Shown piece by piece: positions 10,351 to 18,019 of a stretch of 36,749 nt of DNA. Position numbers and translations under genes: made by a program. The stretch covers positions 1 to 36,749 of the forward strand of contig VERJ01000020.1 of NCBI GenBank assembly GCA_018882795.1. The letters are read 5' to 3'. Origin of the DNA: Burkholderiaceae bacterium. Lineage in GTDB: Bacteria > Pseudomonadota > Gammaproteobacteria > Burkholderiales > Burkholderiaceae_A. Numbering within the stretch: the stretch's first letter is position 1; every line of letters starts with the position of its first letter. The notes beneath the pieces were generated by a model that saw only the letters and a list, made by a program, of their open reading frames with translations, was not told the DNA's origin and did no database searches.

Positions 10351-10894
10351 ACATTACTTCTGGGCTTGTGCTGTAGTACGAACCCCATTGGTTTGCAGTG
10401 CGTCCAAGTCGGCTTGGATCAGCAGCTTGCAGTGCGATTGGCTCGAGCCCCAGCCGTTGAAAAGCGTTTTTCAAAGATTGGGTTGCTGTAAAAATTACCC
10501 ATCGAAAGCGCCGTCGATACAAATAGCGCGTCATTTCTCGAATAATTCTTCGCGCCATGCCGGGTGACTCAGCGGCGAGATTGCCTACTTCGACCAAATC
10601 CCAGCGTGATACCCGTTCGGCAGTGAGTTTTTCCGCCTCCACTGTTCCTACGAGTCGTTCGATGGATCGATCCAGATATTGCTCGGCAAATGCGCCTCGG
10701 TGGGCGAGTGGGGTAAAGCCAACCGCCGCGACCCATTGACCTTCGGCATTCCGAAAACCGATTAATACATCCAAGAAGAAACTGAGGTTCGCCTGGTACC
10801 GTTGACGGTAGACCTTTGCGATAAAAGCTTCGAGATCTTGCCGTAGCGGATGGTATCGGTCGACAAGAATTGGCTTGAACTCAGCGGCTGTCAC
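10304..10894 (-). CDS. Thermostable hemolysin family protein
   Basis: This 196-residue protein matches the thermostable hemolysin family (PF12261), named after a Vibrio hemolysin and related in fold to GNAT-type acyltransferases. Typical segments are AKVYRQRYQANLSFFLDVLIGF, GFTPLAHRGAFAEQYLDRSIE, EVGNLAAESPGMARRII and a C-terminal FQRLGLEPIALQAADPSRL. Despite the name, the acyltransferase-like fold makes transfer of an acyl group to an amine plausible, and the ligase encoded right behind it could supply the acyl donor. The start is a GTG at 10894 with AGGA eight bases upstream. It is the first gene of the seven-gene run, and a PmrA-like repeat lies 46 bases upstream of it. Confidence 0.8.
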   Translation of the reverse strand: MTAAEFKPILVDRYHPLRQDLEAFIAKVYRQRYQANLSFFLDVLIGFRNAEGQWVAAVGFTPLAHRGAFAEQYLDRSIERLVGTVEAEKLTAERVSRWDLVEVGNLAAESPGMARRIIREMTRYLYRRRFRWVIFTATQSLKNAFQRLGLEPIALQAADPSRLGRTANQWGSYYSTSPEVMYGDTDKAYACMFPEN

Positions 10895-10939
10895 TATAAC
10901 GGTCCTGATGTCTCGGAACCGGGAGTGTCTTCGACAAAG

Positions 10940-10956
10940 ATTAAGGTGACATTAAG
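10940..10956 (-). promoter_or_regulatory. PmrA/QseB-like direct repeat (CTTAAT-N5-CTTAAT)
   Basis: Read on the minus strand, two identical CTTAAT hexamers are five bases apart (one helical turn, 11-base period). This is the consensus form of a PmrA box, also bound by close relatives such as QseB. It lies 46 bases upstream of the GTG start of the hemolysin-family gene, where an activator of the OmpR family would be expected. The operon encodes just such a regulator. No convincing -10 element follows, so the transcription start cannot be fixed. Confidence 0.6.
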
Positions 10957-11025
10957 AGTTCTCTGGGCGGACCTTCTCCCTGGGTTTAACAGGGTTTTGT
11001 TGCCTAATGTCCTGGATTGATCGCG

Positions 11026-12114
11026 CTATCGCTCGGTGATGGCGACCGACTTGATCTGCGCCCAAACATGGGTGCCTACCTGAATTGGCAGGGCAGCAAC
11101 TGCTTTTCGTGTGATGCGGGCAAGTATCTGCTGATTTTGATGGCGCAAGGCCACCAGACAATGTGCTGGATGAGTATCGCCGTGAATCGCATCGACAACG
11201 GCGGGTAGGGTGTTTTGAATCGAACTGCTGTTGGGTTCTATCGTTGCGATGCTCACATCATTGGCATGAATATGAATCCGCACATGGGCTCCAATCGAGA
11301 GATCTTCTTGGCGTACCCAGAGATTCCCACCATTGAGACTAATGTTGGTGAGATGAAATGTGTTGTCGTGTTTCTGCACGATGCCGCTGATCACCGCCCC
11401 CGCCTCCCCGCCCACGGCCGAAGCGAATATGGGATCTGCCAGTACCTGTGGCAGGGGACCATGAATCTTGGCCTTGCCGCTATCGAGCAGCACGACATGA
11501 TCTGCAAGCCGCGTGAGCTCCTGCATGTTGTGGGTTACATAAAGCATGGGGATATGAAGTTCATGGTGTATTCGCTCAAGCCAGGGCAGAATCTCCTGAC
11601 GGCGCGCACTATCAAGCGATGCCATCGGTTCATCCAAAATCAGCATCCTGGGCTGCGTTGCAAGCGCACGGGCAATGGCCACACGCTGGCGCTCCCCGCC
11701 GGATAGGCCTTGTACGGACCGATCTAAAAGCGCCTCGATACCGAGAAGTTTTACAGCATCCTCTAGCGCCTCGCGCGCTCCAGTCTTTTTTGCCCTTTTC
11801 ACACCGTAGTTCAGATTAGCCCGGACATCCATGTGTTCAAACAGGCTTGCCTCCTGAAAGACATAGCCTAGCGCACGATCCCAGGTAGGGACCCATATCT
11901 GTCGTGCGCTGTCTTGCCAGATTTCATTGCCGATTGAGATCGCCCCTTGGCCGTGCTCAAGTCCGGCCACGCATCTGAGCAGGGTGGTTTTCCCGCTGCC
12001 GGAAGGGCCAAACAGAACAGTGATCCCTCGAGCGGGAAGCGCGAGATCCACTGCGAGTTCAAAATTCGGCCGCTTAAGCTGAAGCGCAAGACGAAAGGCT
12101 GATTCCGGTGTCAT
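11026..12114 (-). CDS. modC: Molybdate ABC transporter, ATP-binding subunit
   Basis: ModC drives molybdate import by ATP hydrolysis at the cytoplasmic face of the membrane. The 362 residues hold the Walker A motif GPSGSGKTT at 36-44, the signature LSGGERQRVAIARAL, Walker B MLILDEPMASLD and the switch histidine in YVTHNMQE. The C-terminal 130 residues form the molybdate-binding TOBE/MOP region typical of ModC, not of other importers. The ATG at 12114 overlaps the modB stop in an ATGA, so the two genes are coupled. It is the last gene of modABC. No modE regulator is seen in the window. Confidence 0.95.
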   Translation of the reverse strand: MTPESAFRLALQLKRPNFELAVDLALPARGITVLFGPSGSGKTTLLRCVAGLEHGQGAISIGNEIWQDSARQIWVPTWDRALGYVFQEASLFEHMDVRANLNYGVKRAKKTGAREALEDAVKLLGIEALLDRSVQGLSGGERQRVAIARALATQPRMLILDEPMASLDSARRQEILPWLERIHHELHIPMLYVTHNMQELTRLADHVVLLDSGKAKIHGPLPQVLADPIFASAVGGEAGAVISGIVQKHDNTFHLTNISLNGGNLWVRQEDLSIGAHVRIHIHANDVSIATIEPNSSSIQNTLPAVVDAIHGDTHPAHCLVALRHQNQQILARITRKAVAALPIQVGTHVWAQIKSVAITER

Positions 12115-12800
12115 GGCATGACCCGATCCACGCGTTTTTTCAGAAACGACAGTGAAATCAACACCACAAACGAAAATACCACCATTCCGGCGGCTAACCA
12201 GTGGGCCTGTGTGTATTCCATGGCCTCGACATGGCCGTAGATCTGGGTGGAGATGACCCGGGTCTGGCCAGGAATATTGCCGCCGATCATCAACACCACA
12301 CCGAACTCACCCACGGTATGGGCAAAGCTCAGCACAGTTGCTGTGAGCAGACCCGGCTTGGCCAGCGGAAGCGCTACGGAGAAAAATGCATCTAAGGGTT
12401 TAGCGCGTAGTGTGGCAGCCACTTCCAGTGGCCGTTGTCCAATCGCCTCAAATGCATATTGAATCGGCTGTACTGCAAACGGTAGAGAAAAAATAATCGA
12501 TCCAATCAGCAGCCCACTGAAAGAAAACGACAGCAGGCCAATGCCGAGGGACTGGGTCAGCATGCCGATCCAGCCATTGGGGCCAAGCAGCACCAGGATA
12601 TAAAACCCAAGCACCGTGGGCGGCAACACCAGGGGCAGGGTAACCAGCGCAGCAACCGGGGCCCGCCATTTGGACCGTGTCTGAGAAAGCCACCATGCCA
12701 ATGGTGTCGCAATCAGTAACAAGATCGCCGTGGTGAGTGCAGCCAGCTGGACGGTGAGGCCAACCGCCTGCCAGGCTTCAGTGCTGATTGGACTGGACAT
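12111..12800 (-). CDS. modB: Molybdate ABC transporter, permease
   Basis: This is the inner-membrane channel of the molybdate importer, 229 residues with about five to six membrane helices. The permease-to-ATPase coupling loop reads EVAATLRAKPLDAFFSVALPLAKPGL. The GEFGVVLMIGGNIPG and TQIYGHVEAME segments are typical of ModB. I chose the ATG at 12800, which gives the usual short N-terminus before the first helix (SPISTEAWQAVGLTVQLA). The frame stays open to a TTG at 12854 inside modA. The Shine-Dalgarno signal is poor, so translation may depend on coupling to modA. The gene overlaps modC by four bases. Confidence 0.94.
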   Translation of the reverse strand: MSSPISTEAWQAVGLTVQLAALTTAILLLIATPLAWWLSQTRSKWRAPVAALVTLPLVLPPTVLGFYILVLLGPNGWIGMLTQSLGIGLLSFSFSGLLIGSIIFSLPFAVQPIQYAFEAIGQRPLEVAATLRAKPLDAFFSVALPLAKPGLLTATVLSFAHTVGEFGVVLMIGGNIPGQTRVISTQIYGHVEAMEYTQAHWLAAGMVVFSFVVLISLSFLKKRVDRVMP

Positions 12801-12834
12801 ATCGCTACTGTTTCGAGGATTGGTGTTTAGACAG

Positions 12835-13629
<795 letters not shown>

Positions 13630-13730
13630 CTAGCAAGCGGTGAGAGGCAGTGAGGTGAGGTAGCAGGCTAACCGCCTGGTAATCGGACCAGATTTCGTAC
13701 GCGGCCATATCGCAAAAGATAAGTTTTGCC

Positions 13731-14624
13731 TCAGTATTCCTCCGGGACAAACATTTCTGGGGGAATCGGACCACGAAGGTAGTCCGGGTTGTGCACGCGT
13801 GCGGGTAGCGTCACCTCGGGATGCGCCACCTCCCGATAGGGGATCTGCCCCAGCAGGTGATGGATGCAGTTTAGTCGCGCGCGCTTCTTGTCGTTGGCTG
13901 CCACGATCCACCAGGGGGCCTCTGGAATATGTGTGCGCTCGAGCATAGTTTCTTTTGCTTTGGTATAGCTTTCCCAAAGCCTGCGAGACTCAAGATCCAT
14001 CGGGGAGAGCTTCCATTGTTTTAATGGATCACTAATGCGCATAGTGAATCTTAGGTGTTGCTCATCATCTGAAATCGAAAACCAGTACTTGATCAGATAA
14101 ATACCTGATCGCACCAGCATGCGTTCGAATTCAGGAACTGTGCGCATGAACTCTTCATATTCATTGTCTGTGCAAAATCCCATGACCCGCTCGACACCTG
14201 CCCGGTTATACCAACTCCGATCAAAAAGCACGATCTCCCCGCCGGCAGGCAGATGGGGCACATAGCGCTGGAAATACCACTGGGTTTTTTCCCGCTCGTT
14301 GGGTGCAGAGAGTGCCACCACACGGCATACCCGGGGGTTGAGTCGTTGGGTGATGCGCTTAATTGCGCCGCCTTTTCCGGCGGCATCGCGGCCTTCGAAA
14401 ATCACCGCGACCTTTAGCTTTTTGTGAACAACCCAGTCCTGCAGCTTGATCAGTTCGCCTTGGAGCCGGAATAGGCTGCGAAAATACTTTAGCCGCTGAG
14501 CGCGCTCATCCTGATTGAGGCTAACCTCGTTGAATCGCTCGTCATCTTGCTCAAGCTCAAGTTCCTCGTCATAACTGTCAAGGGTCTCTTCACGAATGCG
14601 GGCTGCCAGGGAGTCGTGATCCAT
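13731..14624 (-). CDS. ppk2: Polyphosphate kinase 2 family protein
   Basis: PPK2 enzymes transfer phosphate between polyphosphate and nucleotides, usually to make GTP or ATP from the diphosphates. The 297 residues contain Walker A GRDAAGKGG at 78-86, the following RITQRLNPR, Walker B VLFDRSWYNRAGVERVMGF and the lid region RISDPLKQWKLSPMD. All are diagnostic of the family and of the one-domain form. I start it at the ATG at 14624, with AAGGTGA seven bases upstream. The frame stays open to 14789, but the extra 55 residues are unlike the family and run through the intergenic region. It is divergent from the exported protein at 14757. Nucleotide preference cannot be told. Confidence 0.93.
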   Translation of the reverse strand: MDHDSLAARIREETLDSYDEELELEQDDERFNEVSLNQDERAQRLKYFRSLFRLQGELIKLQDWVVHKKLKVAVIFEGRDAAGKGGAIKRITQRLNPRVCRVVALSAPNEREKTQWYFQRYVPHLPAGGEIVLFDRSWYNRAGVERVMGFCTDNEYEEFMRTVPEFERMLVRSGIYLIKYWFSISDDEQHLRFTMRISDPLKQWKLSPMDLESRRLWESYTKAKETMLERTHIPEAPWWIVAANDKKRARLNCIHHLLGQIPYREVAHPEVTLPARVHNPDYLRGPIPPEMFVPEEY

Positions 14625-14756
14625 AGTCGTCACCTTTTGGCGCAGAAAACCCTGATTTTGGGGGAGAAAAATGACAGTTTTATGACGGTCTATAGGCCTG
14701 GTATTTCGCCTTCTTTGTAGACACTGCTTGTTATTGAGTTTGTCTAAACTTCTGAA

Positions 14757-15494
14757 ATGATGGATTTCGGGTTTATAAAAATCACACAAAAGCTGGTGAT
14801 CAATCTCCTACGCTGGGTGATTGCGTTGCATCCTCTGCAGCAGGCTGTTGCCGCCCGGCCTTTTGTCACGGATGATGCGCGGCTGACCAGTGCGCAGAGC
14901 TGTCAGCTGGAGAGCTGGACACGCTCGTATCGGCACAGCACCGAAGTTTGGGCATTGCCCGCCTGCAACCCTTGGGGTAATTTGGAGCTGACACTTGGCG
15001 TGGGTCATGCCCTTTATGACACCTATTCCACTTCGGACTATGTGTTTCAGGCCAAGACACTGTTTCGGGAGCTGACCGCCGGTGGTGTGGGTTGGGGCCT
15101 GGCTGCTGGCCGTGTCCTGCATCCAGGAATCGCTCCTGGACCCAATCTTCTGGGTAATCAATATTTTTACCTGCCAATTTCTTATGCAACCCCAGATGGT
15201 AGGCAGGTGATTCATCTGAATTTGGGGGTGCTGCGCGATCGTGCGAGGGACAAGAATCTGGCGGCGATGGGGCTTGGGCTAGAGCTTAACCAAACTGATC
15301 GCCTCCAGTGGATTGCTGAATCCTTTGGAGAGCAGAATGCATTGCCCTTTTTTCAGGCGGGCCTGCGTTATGCGGTGATCAGAAACCTGTTACAAGTGGA
15401 TGCCACGCTGGGTGGCCAGGCGGGGGGAAGCGTTTCGACCCGGTGGTTTAGCCTTGGCCTTCGGTTTACACCTGAAAGGGTGTTGAAGCGCTGA
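14757..15494 (+). CDS. Exported protein of unknown function, beta-rich
   Basis: This 245-residue protein starts with a basic and hydrophobic leader ending near AVAARPFVTDDARL, which looks like a cleaved signal peptide. The rest has alternating polar and aromatic strands (LELTLGVGHALYD, YFYLPISYATPDG, ALPFFQAGLRYAVI, FSLGLRFTP). These fit an outer-membrane beta-barrel or a related beta-sheet protein, ending in an aromatic strand. Two cysteines flank the early conserved part (SCQLESW, LPACNPWG). I do not recognise a characterised relative. It lies divergent from ppk2 and 65 bases before arsC. ATGs at 14757 and 14760 are both possible starts. A link with arsenate handling or polyphosphate is only a neighbourhood guess. 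Confidence 0.65.
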   Translation: MMDFGFIKITQKLVINLLRWVIALHPLQQAVAARPFVTDDARLTSAQSCQLESWTRSYRHSTEVWALPACNPWGNLELTLGVGHALYDTYSTSDYVFQAKTLFRELTAGGVGWGLAAGRVLHPGIAPGPNLLGNQYFYLPISYATPDGRQVIHLNLGVLRDRARDKNLAAMGLGLELNQTDRLQWIAESFGEQNALPFFQAGLRYAVIRNLLQVDATLGGQAGGSVSTRWFSLGLRFTPERVLKR

Positions 15495-15559
15495 GTCCAG
15501 GTGTCGTCACATTAGCGTCACAATCGTTTCATAAAATCGGTGGGGAAAGGCGATCAGCG

Positions 15560-16039
15560 ATGAAATACAACATTCTTTTTCTTTGTACGCACAACTCCGC
15601 CCGATCCATTATCGGAGAGGCATTGGCTGCAACACACAAAAGCGGCCGCTTTATAGGATACTCCGCCGGTTCCACGCCCGGCACACAAGTCAATCCGTTT
15701 GCCCGGGAAATCGCTTTATCGCTTGGCGTTCCGGAATCTAGGCTACGCAGCAAAAGCTGGGATGAGTTCGGCAGGCCCGATGCGCCAAAGATGGATTTCA
15801 TCATCACGGTCTGCGATAACGCCGCCGGAGAAGTCTGCCCGGTCTGGCCCGGGAACCCGGTGACCGCCCACTGGGGATTTCCGGACCCCTCGCAGGTACA
15901 GGGCTCGGATGATGAGAAGCGGCGGGCTTTTCGGGAAGTGATGCAGGGATTGCTGCGCCGAATCGATGCGCTCGCTGCCTTACCGTTAGAAAAGCTTGAT
16001 GCCATGAGTCTGCAATCCGAACTGCGTCGGCTGGCCTAA
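15560..16039 (+). CDS. arsC: Arsenate reductase, low-molecular-weight phosphatase type
   Basis: This 159-residue cytoplasmic enzyme reduces arsenate to arsenite. The N-terminal P loop CTHNSAR (Cys9 to Arg15) is that of the low-molecular-weight tyrosine phosphatase fold. Cys85 and Cys93 in VCDNAAGEVCPVWPG provide the relay disulfide used by thioredoxin-coupled ArsC enzymes. The HWGFPDPS segment carries the catalytic aspartate. The length is a little more than the roughly 130 residues of the Staphylococcus enzyme, because of a C-terminal extension. The gene is followed after two bases by acr3, so the pair forms a detoxification operon. No arsR repressor is adjacent. Confidence 0.93.
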   Translation: MKYNILFLCTHNSARSIIGEALAATHKSGRFIGYSAGSTPGTQVNPFAREIALSLGVPESRLRSKSWDEFGRPDAPKMDFIITVCDNAAGEVCPVWPGNPVTAHWGFPDPSQVQGSDDEKRRAFREVMQGLLRRIDALAALPLEKLDAMSLQSELRRLA

Positions 16040-16041
16040 TC

Positions 16042-17067
16042 ATGACCATCTTTGAGCGCTATCTCACCCTCTGGGTAACGCTTTGCATTGTGGCGGGCAT
16101 CGGATCAGGGCAGGTCATGCCCGGGTTTTTTCAGGCGGTTGGTGGACTGGAGATTGCGCAGGTCAATCTGCCAGTCGGCCTGCTGATTTGGGTCATGATC
16201 ATCCCCATGCTGGTTCGGGTGGATTTTGGTGCCCTGCACGAGGTGCGCCAGCATATGCGTGGAATAGGGGTCACGCTGTTTGTGAACTGGCTGGTCAAAC
16301 CATTTTCCATGGCGCTACTGGGCTGGATTTTTATTCGCCAGATTTTTGCGCCTTATCTTCCGGCCGAACAAATTGATAGTTATATCGCGGGGTTGATTCT
16401 GCTTGCTGCTGCACCCTGTACCGCGATGGTGTTTGTGTGGAGCCGACTGACCAATGGCGATCCTCTATTCACTCTCTCGCAGGTGGCATTGAATGACACC
16501 ATTATGATCTTTGCCTTTGCGCCGATGGTGGCGTTTTTATTGGGCATTTCATCGATTACCGTACCCTGGCCCACGCTGTTGATCTCCGTAGTGCTGTATA
16601 TCGTGATTCCCGTGGCCATTGCACAGATCTGGCGTAAGGCCCTGCTCCGAAAGGGTCAGCAGGCATTTGATCGCGCCATGCAATCCATTGGCCCCTGGTC
16701 GATCGCCGCGCTGTTGCTCACTCTGGTGTTGCTGTTCGGTTTTCAGGGCAAAGCAATTATTCAGCAGCCACTGGTAATCGCCTTATTGGCGGTGCCAATT
16801 CTGATTCAGGTGCTCTTTAACTCTGCGCTCGCCTATTGGTTGAACCGCAGGTTAGGTGAGAAACACAGCGTAGCCTGCCCATCAGCCTTGATCGGCGCCT
16901 CGAACTTCTTTGAATTGGCCGTCGCGGCTGCGATTGGCCTATTTGGCTTTGAGTCAGGTGCGGCGCTTGCCACTGTGGTGGGCGTGCTGATTGAGGTGCC
17001 CGTAATGCTCCTGGTGGTGAGTGTCGTGAATCGTTCTAAAGCCTGGTATGAAAAAGGTCTATGTTGA
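16042..17067 (+). CDS. acr3: Arsenite efflux permease, ACR3 family
   Basis: This inner-membrane carrier of 341 residues with about ten membrane helices pumps arsenite out of the cell, usually using the proton gradient. Family marks are the N-terminal LPVGLLIWVMIIPML, KPFSMALLGW, the conserved Cys126 in AAPCTAMVFVWSRLTNGDP, and the C-terminal LIGASNFFELAVAAAI. The ATG lies two bases past the arsC stop, so translation is coupled and the reductase feeds the pump. A strong hairpin follows at 17121, but its T tract serves the opposite strand. Confidence 0.95.
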   Translation: MTIFERYLTLWVTLCIVAGIGSGQVMPGFFQAVGGLEIAQVNLPVGLLIWVMIIPMLVRVDFGALHEVRQHMRGIGVTLFVNWLVKPFSMALLGWIFIRQIFAPYLPAEQIDSYIAGLILLAAAPCTAMVFVWSRLTNGDPLFTLSQVALNDTIMIFAFAPMVAFLLGISSITVPWPTLLISVVLYIVIPVAIAQIWRKALLRKGQQAFDRAMQSIGPWSIAALLLTLVLLFGFQGKAIIQQPLVIALLAVPILIQVLFNSALAYWLNRRLGEKHSVACPSALIGASNFFELAVAAAIGLFGFESGAALATVVGVLIEVPVMLLVVSVVNRSKAWYEKGLC

Positions 17068-17120
17068 ATAATCTTCTAGGCTGTCCACGGTGTTTCTCGT
17101 CTGTTTCCGCAGATATAGAA

Positions 17121-17145
17121 AAGGGGTGGAAGAACTCCACCCCTT
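17121..17145 (-). terminator. Rho-independent terminator of the small exported protein gene
   Basis: A perfect ten-base stem (AAGGGGTGGA paired with TCCACCCCTT) encloses a five-base loop. On the minus strand it is followed by TTTTCTAT, overlapping the stem end, which fits intrinsic termination of the gene at 17192-17344. On the plus strand no T run follows, although the hairpin may still slow transcripts from acr3. Confidence 0.8.
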
Positions 17146-17155
17146 CATGATGACG

Positions 17156-17172
17156 CTCCGTAAACTACGGAG
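17156..17172. other. Short perfect hairpin between small gene and its terminator
   Basis: CTCCGTA-AAC-TACGGAG forms a seven-base stem with a three-base loop, 19 bases past the stop codon of the small exported protein. It has no T tract of its own. It may protect the 3' end of the short transcript. Confidence 0.45.
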
Positions 17173-17191
17173 TTGATACGGCAAAGCAAAA

Positions 17192-17344
17192 TTACTTCTT
17201 GGCTTCTGCTTTTTTCTCTTCTTTCTTGGCTGCGGGAGCTGCAGTCTTGGCGTCAGCTTTTTTCTCTTCTTTCTTGGGGGCATCAGCAGCGAAGGCGGAC
17301 ACGGCGAAAGCACCAGCAACAGCAGCGGCGATCAGTTTTTTCAT
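17192..17344 (-). CDS. Small exported Ala/Lys/Glu-rich protein
   Basis: This 50-residue protein starts at an ATG with AAAGGA six bases upstream. The first 19-20 residues (MKKLIAAAVAGAFAVSAFA) are a textbook Sec signal peptide with an AFA cleavage site. The mature part of about 30 residues is almost only Ala, Lys, Glu, Asp and Pro. It contains two near-copies of a KKEEKKA block, encoded by an exact 22-base direct repeat (17208-17229 and 17256-17277). There is no cysteine or aromatic residue, so it is probably unfolded, highly charged and periplasmic. The function is unknown; similar tiny proteins are common in Burkholderiales. The clear terminator downstream and strong ribosome site suggest high expression from a single-gene unit. 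Confidence 0.85.
   Translation of the reverse strand: MKKLIAAAVAGAFAVSAFAADAPKKEEKKADAKTAAPAAKKEEKKAEAKK
17208..17277. repeat. 22-base direct repeat inside the small protein gene
   Basis: Two exact 22-base copies occupy 17208-17229 and 17256-17277, starting GCTTTTTTCTC on the plus strand, with a 48-base period. Each encodes a KKEEKK block. Being in frame and a multiple of three, the repeat allows the protein to grow or shrink without loss of frame. Confidence 0.85.
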
Positions 17345-17620
17345 GGTATTTCCTTTGTAGATAACAATTTAATCTTCCGAACCTTGTCCGGATGAGGGCG
17401 CGGAAACATTCCGTGCTTAGTCGCTAAAACGGTCGAGCACACATCGCGTTGACGATTCCCCTAAACAAATTGGGAATAAGCAAATCACCACTTGATCGGA
17501 TAAGTTGTTACTTGTTCGATCCAAGAATCAGCGCTTATTCAGTCAGTTTGCAAGCAGCTCGAGCAGTTCCCGCTGTTGTATCAGGGACACTGTTTATCCC
17601 TAACCCTTATCCCCGATGCC
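17345..17620. promoter_or_regulatory. Divergent intergenic region between the small exported protein and the MarR-like gene
   Basis: This 276-base spacer is the largest in the window. It should hold the promoters of both divergent genes. Visible marks are an imperfect inverted repeat with arms CTTGATCG and CGATCCAAG near 17491-17525, and a TTATCCC-taaccc-TTATCCC direct repeat at 17594-17613 next to the MarR-like start. I could not fix -35 and -10 boxes with confidence. Confidence 0.4.
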
Positions 17621-17998
17621 ATGAATACCTGGACTTCCCTACGCACTACCCTCGATGGGTTAGAGATCGAGAGTGGCTATAAAAAAATCGATCCCATCAG
17701 CCAGCGGATCTTAGAGTGGATCGCGATCCGGAATAAGATGGAGGCGCCACTGCACGTTCAAGAAATCATCATGAAATCTCAGGTGGCCTCGCCAGCCACC
17801 GTGCATAAGTCGCTATCTGCTTTGGAATACCGAGGTCTGATTACCATCACGATTGACGCCAACGATACCCGGCGCAGAATTGTGACTGCGACTGCAGCAG
17901 CTGAGAAGCTGCTCTCTAAACTCTCCCGAGGCGTCGAAGCCTGGGCTAAATCAGTAGCGAGGCTCTCCGAGGGGCGCGGCAACACTCTCGGTAGATAG
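17621..17998 (+). CDS. Small winged-helix (MarR-like) transcriptional regulator
   Basis: The 125-residue protein has a MarR-type winged helix. The recognition part is VQEIIMKSQVASPATVHKSLSALEYRGLITI, and the wing is IDANDTRRRIVTATAAAEKLLSKL at about 80-105. The family normally has 140-150 residues, so the dimer helices are short. I chose the ATG at 17621; a TTG at 17576 would add 15 residues. No clear Shine-Dalgarno site exists. Instead, a near-repeated TTATCCC motif lies directly upstream. It is divergent from the small exported protein and convergent with the cytochrome gene. Its targets and ligand are unknown. Confidence 0.75.
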   Translation: MNTWTSLRTTLDGLEIESGYKKIDPISQRILEWIAIRNKMEAPLHVQEIIMKSQVASPATVHKSLSALEYRGLITITIDANDTRRRIVTATAAAEKLLSKLSRGVEAWAKSVARLSEGRGNTLGR

Positions 17999-18019
17999 AG
18001 GCAGAAGTTTCGCTGTCAA

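Noticed and set aside
10978-10998. CCCTG-loop-CAGGG followed by TTTTGTT on the plus strand
   Set aside because: It looks like a weak terminator, but no plus-strand gene ends here, and on the minus strand the T run is on the wrong side for modC.
13712-13729. GCAAAA-N6-TTTTGC inverted repeat after ppk2
   Set aside because: The stem is only six bases, AT-rich, with no T tract; it is too weak to call as a terminator or ModE site.
14718-14746. TAGACA-N17-TGTCTA inverted repeat between ppk2 and the exported protein gene
   Set aside because: Six-base arms with a long spacer in AT-rich DNA occur often by chance, and I can name no regulator that fits.
17059-17319. An 86-codon open frame on the minus strand, rich in Lys, Arg and Pro
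   Set aside because: It overlaps the real 50-residue exported protein gene in another frame. It has no ribosome site, runs through the terminator hairpin, and its Lys/Arg-rich composition comes from the repeated A/G-rich codons.
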